Shown here: piece after piece, positions 42,144 to 52,374 of the stretch
Position numbering within the stretch: the stretch's first letter is position 1
Layout: each line of letters begins with the position of its first letter
Assembly (NCBI RefSeq): GCF_950295315.1
Contig: NC_080171.1
Location: forward strand, 29,270,682 to 29,334,681
Direction of reading: 5' to 3'
Length of the DNA: 64,000 bases
Origin: Erinaceus europaeus
Lineage: Eukaryota > Chordata > Mammalia > Eulipotyphla > Erinaceidae
The notes under the pieces: generated by a model
Database searches by the model: none
Told to the model about the DNA's origin: nothing
The model's input: only the letters and a program-made list of their open reading frames with translations
Position numbers and translations under genes: made by a program

Positions 42144-42422
42144 TGTTGTATGATTTACATTGGTTTGGTCTAGCTCTCCCCCTGCCAGGAAAATTGGTTT
42201 AGTCCTGCTAGTTTCGCTCCCTGCCCCAAAGAACCCCGACAGAGTTCGAGACTTCTTGGTGCCGCCATGTGAGAAGGATGCAGGAGAGTTCTGTTTGGTG
42301 ATTAGTTTGGGTTAGTTTATGAATCGTTGTTCGTGAATAAAGAAATACAGCTTCCTGGCCCAGCCGCGTGTCTCTGGTCATCTCTGTTACCCACCCGTGA
42401 AGCCAGCTCAGTTAAAACAACA
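42144..42422 (+). mobile_element. 5' LTR of an endogenous retrovirus, 279 bp
   Basis: It begins TGTTGTATG and ends AAAACAACA. A polyadenylation signal AATAAA lies at 42337-42342. A second, similar LTR at 43820 differs at several sites, including a 10-base length difference. Its U5 end resembles that of the solo LTRs at 20617 and 51625, so the families are related. The structure is betaretrovirus-like (class II). Confidence 0.88.
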
Positions 42423-42424
42423 TA

Positions 42425-42445
42425 TGGTGCCTATAACGTGGGACC
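42425..42445 (+). promoter_or_regulatory. Primer binding site, decayed
   Basis: TGGTGCCTATAACGTGGGAC starts two bases after the LTR, as expected. The AACGTGGG core resembles the lysine-tRNA (Lys1,2) type used by many betaretroviruses, with substitutions and an insertion. The tRNA assignment is inferred. Confidence 0.6.
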
Positions 42446-43802
42446 GGACCTGCGCATCTCTCAAATAAGTGAAGACAATTTGGCTACCTATGCACTATGG
42501 CCTTCTCTTCTGCTTGTGAAGAGATCTCCAAAGGCATCTGCCCTTTCTTCACGAAACTGTTTTGCTGTTTCTGGAACATTTATCTCTGGACCACTCTGTG
42601 GTTTCTGCCCAACGCCAGCCCATAGGAGCTGGCTTTCTGCCGCGTGGTGCGGGGCACTGGGCATGGGCTCCCTCCACGCTGCTCGGCTGCTGGGAGCAGG
42701 GCAGCAGACATGGCAGGGCCATGGGGCAGGGCCGCGGCAGCCTATTCTGGCCGCCACCCTGGGGCACCTCGGCCCACGCCTTCCCGCCCTCGTGCTATGA
42801 AGTCTGGACAGATCCTGGTCCCCCCGGAGACCTCGGGCTCCCTGCCGAAACTGGGCCCCCTGGCCGAGATCTCCAGCTTGGGTCTGAAGGCAGACGAGCT
42901 AGAATACGCAGAGATTCATCCAGAGATCGCAACCTGCAATTCCTAGAAGTGGAGCTGCCCAAGAGGCCACCGCTGGACAACGCACTCCCCAAACAGCTAA
43001 GACAGTACAGATCTAAATTCGTGTTTAAAATGACATGTCTTTGTAACAAAAGTTTCTCTCATGTATTGAAGACCATGTGTATGTGTGTGTTTAAAGTTTG
43101 GTAACATTAACTTTCAGGTTAAGAATATAACTTTAAAGCTAAATTCTTACCAGACAAAGTTAAATGAAAAAGGTTTTCAACGTAATTCTCATAAAGATAA
43201 AATTAACTTACATTTAAAGTCTGAGGTAAAAATTAGTTAACAATCAATATATTTTAACTAAGTTGGTCTAAAAAAAAATACCTGTGCACACCTAGGGTGT
43301 GTCTCCATCTTAAATGGGTGTAACAAAAGGTTAAATAGATGTTGTTAATATGTAAAACTCTCAAATTCCTTCTCAATTAGAAACGTTAGATTGCACTATG
43401 GTTATGCTAATGACAAGTTTTGTTTCATAGTAAGTAAATTGCAGTTGTCAAGTTCTCTACAAAAAAGCAGAATTCCGATGGCTGACATCCCTCATCAAGA
43501 CAACAAATGCTGACTGCAGCCAGCTGCCTTTGGGACTCTAGGCTGTTCCCCGCCCCCATGCTAAAAAATGCCTGTCAAGGCAAGTACGCCCCCCAGAGGC
43601 AGAAAATGTTTTTTTTTAAGCTGATAAAGTTTCGCCCACAGAGGCAAAAAATGGCCCGCTCAGGCCTTTCCTTGGCAGCACACTGGTTCTAGTTACTCGC
43701 TTACATGTTTCTCCATGTTTGTGCCAGTTTCTTTTTTGAAAATGCCTGTATGATATAGGTTTCTCTTCACCCCATACCCCTGATACTGTAGTCATTTAGT
43801 TA
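42446..43802 (+). mobile_element. Internal region of a non-autonomous ERV (no gag, pol or env recognised)
   Basis: Only about 1.36 kb separates the primer site from the polypurine tract, against 6-8 kb in a complete element. No protease, reverse-transcriptase or integrase motif is visible, so any mobility depended on a helper. The first half is GC-rich (about 42600-42960) and the second half AT-rich. Near the 3' end a short motif, CAGAGGCA.AAAATG, is repeated at about 43593-43607 and 43637-43651. Open frames of 100-180 codons overlap in the GC-rich part and lack any motif I know. No functional viral protein is encoded. Confidence 0.75.
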
Positions 43803-43818
43803 AAAAGAAAAGGGGGAA
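43803..43818 (+). promoter_or_regulatory. Polypurine tract
   Basis: AAAAGAAAAGGGGGAA lies immediately before the 3' LTR, where plus-strand synthesis would have been primed. Confidence 0.85.
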
Positions 43819-43819
43819 T

Positions 43820-44041
43820 TGTTGTATGCTTTACATTGGTTTGGTCTAGCTCTCCCCCTGCCAGGAAAATTGGTTTAGTCCTGCTAGTTTCGCAGGCCCG
43901 CTTGTCCGCGCCCCAAAGAACCCCAACAGAGTTCAAGACTTCTTGGCGCCACCATGTGAGAAGGATGCAGGAGAGTTCTGTTTGGTGATTAGTTTGGGTT
44001 AGTTTATGAATCGTTGTTCATGAATAAAGAAATACAGCTTT
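43820..44041 (+). mobile_element. 3' LTR, truncated
   Basis: It starts TGTTGTATGC and follows the 5' LTR to AATAAAGAAATACAGCTT, then stops. About 70 bases of U5 are missing, and L1 5'UTR begins at about 44042. It differs from the 5' LTR at roughly 3% of sites plus one 10-base indel, so the element is not brand new. Confidence 0.88.
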
Positions 44042-44560
44042 CCGGGACTTCCGGAGGCAGAGCTACGAGCAGCAGATCGCTTTCTCTCCTCTCCTCTCCT
44101 TTCCCGGATCAACTAGGAATACCAAAGGAGACTACCTGGACCGAAACAAGACAGGACTAGAATGACCACAGGAACCCAGTAAATCACCCGTGAGTACAAA
44201 CACGCATGGCTGGTGACAGAGAGGAGAGAGGGGCCTAAGGAGAGATTAAGTGACTGCTAACAGTTCAACAGTTTATCAGTGGAGACACCACCTCCAGTCT
44301 GCTCCACCAACAAGGGGACAGCTGAGGGGAGGAAAGGACTCCCCAGAGACTCACCAAGTGCAACTCTGAGACTCCATTGCTACTACCCTCAGAATCTGGA
44401 GCAGCAACAGGGAGGGACACCAGGGGACAGAGATCTAACCGGGAAACTCAGGAGAAGACCTATACCTCCGTGGCATAGCTGAGGGGCTGTGAAAGTCTCT
44501 TTGCATAACCCACTGGATTATCTCTACCACACCCTGCTTTATCTCTTGGTCAGGAGTCAG

Positions 44561-44766
44561 TTCTTCTTCTTCTAGCGTTTGCCCTTCTTCCGTAGCCAGT
44601 CAACAGCATCAGGTTGAGCCTGATGTAAAGTTTCGAGACCTCCTTTGAATCTGGAGAGGTGGCAGTCGTTGACTATGTGGGTCATAGTCTGTCTGTAGCC
44701 GCAGGGGCAGTTCGGGTCGTCTCTGGCTCCCCAGTGATGGAACATAGCGGTGCACCAGTGATTAAG
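44561..44766 (-). pseudogene. 3' end of a non-L1 LINE ORF (C-terminal zinc-knuckle tail)
   Basis: On the minus strand an open frame runs from 44766 to TAG at 44574-44572. It reads LNHW, then HHWGARDDPNCPCG, QTMTHIVNDCHLSRF, GGLETLHQAQPDAVDWL and a basic end KKGKR. The pattern CxCG...HIVxxC...GGLxxLH...DAxxWL matches the C-terminal tail of reverse-transcriptase ORFs in non-LTR retrotransposons outside the L1 clade, known mainly from invertebrates and lower vertebrates. L1 ORF2 ends differently. The stop codon is followed at once by an (AAG)n tail, so the element has almost no 3'UTR. It lies antisense inside the L1 5'UTR. The clade is not determined. Confidence 0.75.
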
Positions 44767-44994
44767 CTAAGAAGCCTATTGATAGTTTAAAAGCCCTCAG
44801 GCTCCCATAGCCTACAGGGAAGAAAAAAAAGAGGCTTTTACATCACTGAGCTCCAACTCAGGGATTGAAAAAACTGTTAACTTCCACCACGGTAAAACCT
44901 TTAATTAAATTACTTAGACACAAGTCAATCCAGGCAATAGTGATCAATAATTTGAAAAGTACTGATAAAGGGAACTCATAACATAATATATAAA

Positions 44995-45968
44995 ATGGTT
45001 AAAACAACAAGAAAAAATATTGGAGACTCGAACCAGGACAGGAGCCCAGCTAAAAGTCCTCCAGAGGGTGAAGCACAAAACAATGAGTTCAACATCCAAA
45101 CATTAGTTAAGGAAATAATAACAGGAGTGAGTAAAGAATTCGAAAAAATTGTAATCAGAAATTCAGGAACAACAAATGAGAATATGGAAGAAAATTCTAA
45201 TAATTTCATGGTTATTAGAGAGATGAAAGCTGAAATCGCTGAGCTAAGAAGGCAACTAGCTGAGCAAGCTAAAACAGTATCAGAGCAGGGCAACAAAATA
45301 GATGAACTCCAGAAAGCAGTAGAGGGCAGAGAGAATAGAATCTATGAGGCTGAAGACAGAATTAGCAAGATCAAGGACGAATTAGAGACAACTAAAAAAG
45401 AAGTAAGAGATCTCAAAAAGAGATTAAGAGATGCTGAAAACAACAACAGAGTCCTATGGGATGACTTCAAAAGAAACAATATATGCATTATTGGCTTACC
45501 AGAGGAAGAAAGAGAAGGAGAGGAAGAAAGCATTCTCCAGGCCATAATAGCTGAAAATTTCTCTAGTCTAGACAACACCAAAGACATAAAGATTCAAGAA
45601 GCCCAGAGGGTCCCAAACAGAATTAACCCAGACCTAACACACCAAGACATGTCATACTTAGAATGGAAAGGAATAAGGATAAACAAAGGATCCTCAAGGC
45701 TGCAAGAGAAAAACAAAGAGTCACCTATAGAGGAAAACCCATAAGATTAGCAGCAGATTTCTCCATACAGACACTACAGGCCAGAAGAGAAAGGCAAGAT
45801 ATCTATTGAGTGCTCAATGAGAAAGGCTTTCAACCAAGAATACTATATCCTGCTAGACTGTCATTCAGACTAGATGGAGGCATCAAAACCTTCTCAGACA
45901 AGCAACAGTTGAAGGAAGTAACCATCACCAAGCCTGCCCTGAAAGAAGTTCTGAAAGGTCTCCTATAA
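44995..45968 (+). pseudogene. L1 ORF1, frameshifted
   Basis: ORF1p is the RNA-binding trimeric chaperone of L1. The first 249 codons (44995-45744) are open. A charged N terminus is followed by a coiled coil at about residues 70-145 (heptads such as MKAEIAELRRQLAEQAK and DELETTKKEVRDLKKRL) and the start of the RRM (NNICIIGLPEEEREG). A frameshift near 45670-45690 derails the frame. The C-terminal domain continues in another frame (KPIRLAADFSIQTLQARRE and PRILYPARLSFRLDGG) with a stop at about 45808 and ends TAA at 45966-45968. Confidence 0.9.
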
Positions 45969-46024
45969 ATAATCAGACCACCACAAATAGGACATATATC
46001 AAAACACTCTAAAACTCTACAAGA

Positions 46025-48240
46025 ATGGCGTTAAAATATCTTCAGTCTTTGATATCAATAAATGTCAATGGCCTGAATTCACCCATTAAAAGACACAGAG
46101 TAGGAAGATGGATCAGAAAACACAACCCAACAATATGTTGTCTACAGGAAACTCACCTAACTCAACAAGACAAACACAGACTTAAAGTGAAAGGATGGAA
46201 AACTATCATACAAGCCAATGGCCCACAAAAAAGGGCAGGAACAGCTATTCTCATATCTGACATGATAGACTTTAAAATAGATAAGATTAAAAAAGATAGG
46301 AATGGACACTACTTAATGCTCAGAGGATCAGTCAATCAAGAGGATTTAACAATTATTAATATCTATGCACGCAATGAGAAGCCATCTAAATACATCAAAC
46401 TTCTACTGAAAGAGCTACAGCAATATATTAACAGTAACACAATCATAGTAGGGGACTTCAACACCCCACTCTCTCAACTTGACAGATCATCCAGGAAGAA
46501 ATTCAGTAAAGACATAAGGGAGCTAAATGAAGAGATAGGTAAACTAGAACTATTGGACATTCCAAGACTGGAATACACATTTTACTCAAATCCACATGGA
46601 TCATTCTCAAGGATAGACCATATGTTAGGCCACAAAGACAGCATCAGTCAATTCAAGAGCACTGAAATCATCCCAAGCATCTTCTCAGACCACAGTGGAA
46701 TTAAACTAACACTTAACAATCAACAAAAGATTAGTAACAGTCCCAAAATGTGGAAGCTCAACAGTATACTTCTTAACAACTTCTGGGTCAGAGGAAATCA
46801 AGGAAGAAATCAAAATGTTTCGAGAGTTCAATGAAAATGAAGACACAAGCTATCAAAATATTTGGGACACAGCTATAGCAGTCCTAAATGGAAGTTCATA
46901 GCTATACAAGCACACATTAGGAAACAAGAAAAGACACAAATAAACAGCCTGATTGCACATCTTAAAGACCTAGAAGAAGAACCACAAAGGAATCCTAAAG
47001 CAACCAGAAGGACAGAAATCACTAAACTTAGGGCAGAAATAAATAACATTGAGAATAGGAAAACCATACAAAAGATCAATGAAAGTAAATGTTGGTTCTT
47101 CAAAAGAGTAAACAAAATCAACAAACCTTTAGCCAGACTCACAAAACAAAAAAGGGAGAAGACCCAAATAAATCGGATACTAAATGAAAGAGGAGATATC
47201 ACAACAGACACCGCAGAAATTCAACATATCATGCAAGGCTTCTATGAACAACTATATGCCACCAAGCTAGAGAACCTGGAAGAAATGGACGATTTCCTAG
47301 ATACCTACCAACTTCCAAAACTAAGTAAAGAGGAAGTGGATAACATGAACAGGCCCATCACAGCTAATGACATTGAAAAAGTTATCAAAAATCTTCCCCA
47401 AAATAAAAGTCCTGGACCAGATGGTTTTACAAATGAATTCTACAAAACTTTCAAAGAAGAACTAATACCTCTACTTTTAAAAGTCTTCCAGAAGATTGAA
47501 GACACTGGAATACTCCCTTCCAGCTTCTATGAAGCCAACATCACCCTGATACCAAAAGCAGACAGGGACACAACCGAAAAAGAAAACTACACACCAGGTT
47601 CCAGGTGTCATCAGGATGCCGGCCAGACTTCCCTGGATTGAAGACACCACCAATGTGTCCTGGAGCTCAGCTTCCCCAGAGACCCATCCTACTAGGGAAA
47701 GAGAGAGGCAGACTGGGAGTATGGACCGACCAGTCAACGCCCATGTTCAGCGAGGAAGCAATTACAGAAGCCAGACCTTCTACCTTCTGCAACCCTCAAT
47801 GACCCTGGGTCCATGCTCCCATAGGGATAGAGAATGGGAAAGCTATCGGGGGAGGGGGTGGGATATGGAGATTGGGCGGTGGGAATTGTGTGGAGTTGTA
47901 CCCCTCCTACCTTATGGTTTTGTTAATTAATCCTTTCTTAAATAAAAAATAAATAAATAAATAAATAAAAATTAAAAAAAAAATGCACATAGTATGAAGC
48001 GCAAGGACCCGTGCAAAGGTCACAGCTCCAGCCCTGGCTCCTCACCTGCAGCAGGGGTTCACTTCACAAATGCTGAAGCAGGTCTGCAGGTGCCTATAAT
48101 TTCTCTCTCCCTCTATATCTTCCCCTCCCTTCCCTCTCAATTTCTCTCTGTCCTATCAAAAAAAAAATTTTTTTTTCTTTAAAAATGGCCACAGGAGCAG
48201 TGGATTCATAGTGTAGAGCCCCAGCAATAAACCTGGAGAG

Positions 48241-48283
<43 letters not shown>

Positions 48284-50723
48284 GCATTGCTTCACCACTT
48301 ACAAAGCTCTCCCATGCAGATGGGGAAACCGGGTGCTTGTGCATTGTAACATGTGCATTCAACCAGGTGTGCCACGACCTGGCCCCTCTGACACCATCTT
48401 CTGAGACAATGTTTTTGTTCAATTCCATGTTGGCTATCAAACTCAAGCAAAAACTATGATAGTTGTGGGCCCCTTGGAGAAAAAAAAAAAAAAAAGAAAA
48501 GAAAACTACAGACCAATATCTCTGATGAACATAGATGCAAAAATATTGAACAAAATTCTAGCCAACTGGATACAGCAGTATATCAAAAAGATTGTTCATC
48601 ATGACCAAGTGGGGTTTATCCTAGGCATGCAAGGTTGGTTTAATATACGTCAATCAATCAATGTGATCCACCACATCAACAAAAGCAAGACCAAAAACCA
48701 CATGGTCATATCAATAGATGCAGAGAAAGCCTTTGGCAAAATACAACATCCCTTTATGATCAAAACACTACAAAAAATGGGAATAGATGGAAAATTCCTG
48801 AAGATAGTGGAGTCTATATATAGCAAACCTACAGCCAACATCATACTCAATGGTGAAAAACTGGAAGCATTTCCCCTCAGATCAGGTACTAGACAGGGCT
48901 GCCCACTATCACCATTACTATTCAACATAGTGTTGGAAGTTCTTGCCATAGCAATCAGGCAGGAGCAAGGAATTCAAGGGATACAGATTGGAAGAGAAGA
49001 AGTCAAATTCTCCTTATTTTCAGATGACATGATAGTATACACGGAAAAACCTAAGGAATCCAGCAAGAAGCTTTTGGAAATCATCAGGCAATACAGTAAG
49101 GTGTCAGGCTACAAAATTAACATTCAAAAGTCAGTGGCATTCCTCTATGCAAACACTAAGTTAGAAGAAATTGAAATCCAGAAATCAGTTCCTTTTTCTA
49201 TAGCAACAAAAACAATAAAATATCTAGGAGTAAACCTAACCAAAGAAGTGAAAGACTTGTATACTGAAAATTATGAGTCACTACTCAAAGAAATTGAAAA
49301 AGACACAAAGAAGTGGAAAGATATTCCATGTTCATGGGTTGGAAGAATTAACATCATCAAAATGAATATATTACCCAGAGCCATCTACAAATTTAATGCT
49401 ATCCCCATAAAGATGCCAAGCACATTTTTTAGGAGAATAGAAAAAATGCTACAAATGTTTATCTGGAACCAGAAAAGACCTAGAATTGCCAAAACAATCT
49501 TGAGAAAAAGGAACAGAACCGGAGGCATCACACTCCCAGATCTCAAACTGTATTATAGGGCCACTGTTATCAAAACCGCTTGGTAATGGAACATGAACAG
49601 ACACACTGACCAGTGGAGTAGAATTGAGAGCCCAGAAATGAGGCCCCACACCTATGGACATCTAATATTTGACAAAGGGGCCCAGACTATTACATGGGGA
49701 AAGCAGAGTCTCTTCAACAAATGGTGTTGGAAACAATGGGTTGAAACATGCAGAAGAATGAAACTGAACCACTATATTTCAACAAATACAAAAGTAAACT
49801 CCAAGTGGATCAAGGACTTGGATGTTAGACCACAAATTATCAGATACTTAGAAGAAAATATTGGCAGAACTCTTTTCCGCATAAATTTTAAAGACATTTT
49901 CAATGAAATGAATCCAATTACAAAGAAGACTAAGGCAAGTATAAACCTATGGGACTACATCAAATTAAAAAGCTTCTTCACAGCAAAAGAAACCACTACC
50001 CAAGCCAAGAGACCCCTCACAGAATGGGAGAAGATCTTTACATGCCATACATGAGACAAGAGTTTAATAACCAACATATATAAAGAGCTTGCCAAACTCA
50101 ACAACAAGACAACAAATAACCCCATCCAAAATGGGGGGAGGACATGGACAGAATATTCACCACAGAAGAGATCCAAAAGGCCAAGAAACACATGAAAAAC
50201 TGCTCCAAGTCTCTGATTGTCAGAGAAATGCAAATAAAGACAACAATGAGATACCACTTCACTCCTGTGAGAATGTAATAGCAGCAAATGATGGTGAGGG
50301 TGTGGGGTCAAAGGAACCCTCCTACACTGCTGGTGGGAATGTCAATTGGTCCAACCTCTGTGGAGAACAGTCTGGAGAACTCTCACAAGGCTAGAAATGG
50401 ACCTACCCTATGACCCTGCAATTCCTCTCATATATCCTAAGGAACTCAACATATCTGTCCCAAAAGATCTGTGTACACATATGTTCTTGGCAGCACAATT
50501 TGTAATAGCCAAAACCTGGAAGCAACCCAGGTGTCCAACAACAGATGAGTGGCTGACCAAGTTGTGGTATATCTACACAATGAAATACTACTCAGCTGTA
50601 AGAAATAGTGACTCCACCTTTTTCAGCCGATCTTGGATGGACCTTGAAAAAATCATGTTGAATGAAATAAGTCAGAAACAGAAGGATGAATATGGGATAA
50701 TCTCACTCTCAGGCAGAAGTTGA
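46025..50723 (+). pseudogene. L1 ORF2, multiply disrupted
   Basis: ORF2p combines an AP endonuclease with a reverse transcriptase. The endonuclease (46025 to about 46780) is open with SINVNGLNSPIKRHR, CCLQETHL, VGDFNTPLS and FSDHSGIKL, so its catalytic Asn, Glu, Asp and His are visible. Frameshifts near 46785 and 46890 follow. The RT region opens at 46900, is split by the insertion at 47578-48509 and resumes with [27 protein letters not shown] and FSDDMIVY. In the last motif Ser replaces the usual Ala of FADD. A nonsense codon lies at 49584-49586 (before [10 protein letters not shown]), with further breaks after 50054. The C terminus SLSGRS ends at 50723. Confidence 0.92.
47578..48509 (+). 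mobile_element. Composite insertion in L1 ORF2: L1-A 3'UTR plus SINEs, one target duplication
   Basis: AAAAGAAAACTAC occurs at 47578-47590 and 48497-48509 and the ORF2 frame resumes right after it. Inside are L1-A 3'UTR (47591-47945, starting ACACCAGGTTCCAGGTGTCA), its (TAAA)n tail (47940-47975), a plus SINE-A (about 47985-48235), a (GA)n tract (48237-48279), a minus SINE-B fragment (48280-48385) and about 100 bp of unassigned sequence ending in poly-A. Confidence 0.88.
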
Positions 50724-50960
50724 AAAACAAGATCAGAAAAGAAAACACAAGTAGAACCTGAAATGGAATTGGTGTATTGCACCAAAGTAAAAGACTCTGG
50801 GGTGGGTGGGTGGGGAGATAACAGGTCCAAGAAGGATTCAGAGAACCTAGTGGGGTTGTATTGTTATATGGGAAACTGGGGAATGTTATGCATGTACAAA
50901 CTATTGTACTTACTGTTGAATGTAAAACATTAATTCCCCCACAAAAAAAAAGAAATAAAA

Positions 50961-50995
50961 AGTGACATATATATGTATATATATATATACATATA

Positions 50996-51048
<53 letters not shown>
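50961..51048. repeat. (TA)n microsatellite
   Basis: Imperfect TA/TATG tract grown from or beside the L1 tail; 50998-51048 is nearly pure. Confidence 0.95.
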
Positions 51049-51050
<2 letters not shown>

Positions 51051-51188
51051 GTGGTCTGGGAGATGGCGCAGTGATAAAGCTTTGGACTCTCAAGCATGAG
51101 GTCCCGAGTTCAATCCCCGGCAGCACATGTGCCAGAGTGATGTCTGGTTCTTTCTCTCTCATCCTATCTTTTTCAATAATAAAATATA
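51051..51188 (+). mobile_element. SINE-D
   Basis: GGGAGATGGCGCAGTGATAA, GAGTTCAATCCCCGGCAGCA; near consensus. Confidence 0.93.
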
Positions 51189-51191
51189 TTT

Positions 51192-51475
51192 TTTTAATTT
51201 ATTTATTTATTCCCTTTTGTTGCCCTTGTTGTTTTTTTATTGTTGTAGTTAATATTGTTGTTGTCATTGTTGGATAGGACAGAGAGAAATGGAGAGAGGA
51301 GGGGAAGACAGAGAGGAGGAGAAAAAGATAGACACCTGCAGACCTGCTTCACCGCCTGTGAAGGGACTCCCCTGCAGGTGGGGAGCCGCGGTTCGAACCG
51401 GGATCCTTATGCGGGTCCTTGTGCTTTGCTCCAGCTGCGCTTTACCCGCTGCGCTACAGCCCGACTGCCATCATT
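51192..51475 (-). mobile_element. SINE-A
   Basis: TTTTGTTGCCCTTGTTGTTT to CGCTGCGCTACAGCCCGACT. Confidence 0.93.
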
Positions 51476-51498
51476 AATAAAGTTTTTAAAAAAAAAAA

Positions 51499-52205
51499 AA
51501 GGGAGTCGGGTGGTATCACAAAGGGTTAAGCGCAGGTGGCGCAAAGTGCAGGGACCTGAGTAAGGATCTGGGTTTGAGACCTTGGCTCTCTACCTGCAGG
51601 GGAGTCGCTTCACAAGTGGTCATGTGTTGGTATGCATGAGACCCCTTCTGTTTCATTTGGTTTAAATCCCCCCTGCTTAACACTATTCTATTTACATAAC
51701 CACTTCATTCTATTTACATAACCACTGTTAACAAGTTCCACCCTCCCTCCAGGGCATTTGTGGTTCAGTGATAGGATTCTCGCCTAATCTGCCCCCTCTT
51801 TGTCACACTCTGATTTCCACCAGTCACTTTTCTCTCCACCCTCTCTATGTCACATCCTGTTTCCACCTTACTTGGCAAGTATATATAAAGACAGCATTGT
51901 GAGTTTTACAGTACTGTACCTTGAGTTTAGCTTAGCTCGTCTTAGATTGTGCTGCGTCCTGCATCAATAAAGAGATACTGCCTACAGCTCAACCATGAGT
52001 CCCTGGTCATCTGTTACCTGCCCGTGAAGCCAGCCCGGCGAAAACAACCTAACCCATCGAAAACAACATAACCCGTCGAAAACAACAGTCAAGCAGGTCT
52101 TTGGGTGTCTTTCTCTCCCCCTCTCTGTCATCCCCTCCTCTTTCCATTTCTCTCTGTCCTATCCAACAACGACATCAATAACAACAATCATAACTACAAC
52201 CTTTT
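51499..52205 (+). mobile_element. SINE-A split by a solo LTR
   Basis: Head 51499-51624 (GGGAGTCGGGTGGTATCAC; CAGGGGAGTCGCTTCACAAG); remainder 52088-52205 (AAGCAGGTCTTTGGGTG; CTATCCAACAACGACATC). Confidence 0.92.
51619..52093 (+). mobile_element. Solo LTR, sister of the one at 20617
   Basis: The LTR at 51625-52087 is about 98% identical by eye to 20617-21060 and is in the same orientation. It has TATATAAA at 51882-51889 and AATAAA at 51966-51971. The flanks GTCATG (51619-51624) and GTCAAG (52088-52093) are a 6 bp target duplication with one mismatch. It is about 19 bases longer because the AACCCRTCGAAAACAAC unit at its 3' end is repeated. No internal sequence remains. Confidence 0.9.
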
Positions 52206-52355
52206 TTTTTTTTTCTTTTTCTTTTCTTTCTTTCCTTTTTTTTTTTTTTTTAACAGAGCACTGTTCAGCTCTGGCTTATGATGATGCGGGGGATTGAACC
52301 TGGAGCCTCAGGCATGAGAGTCTGTTTGTATAACCATTATGCTATCTACCCCCCC
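52205..52355 (-). mobile_element. SINE-C
   Basis: AACAGAGCACTGTTCAGCTC to AACCATTATGCTATCTACCC; CTACAACCTT on both sides is its target duplication. Confidence 0.92.
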
Positions 52356-52374
52356 TACAACCTTGATTTTTTAA

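Larger units (their letters stand above)
44042..50960 (+). mobile_element. Near full-length L1-B, broken
   Basis: The order is 5'UTR (44042-44994, starting GGGACTTCCGGAGGCAGAGC), ORF1, ORF2 and an L1-B 3'UTR ending TGTAAAACATTAATTCCCCC plus an A-rich tail. Nested insertions are a non-L1 LINE fragment at 44561-44766 and a 0.9 kb composite at 47578-48509. No clear target duplication flanks the whole element. Multiple frameshifts and stops make it inactive. Confidence 0.93.

Noticed and set aside
42327..43104. 157- and 180-codon frames in the ERV interior
   Set aside because: One begins in the LTR; the frames overlap each other and the opposite strand, and no retroviral or cellular domain is recognisable.
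48650..48949. 99-codon minus-strand frame
   Set aside because: It is antisense to the L1 RT domain; the same shadow appears at 36656-37006.
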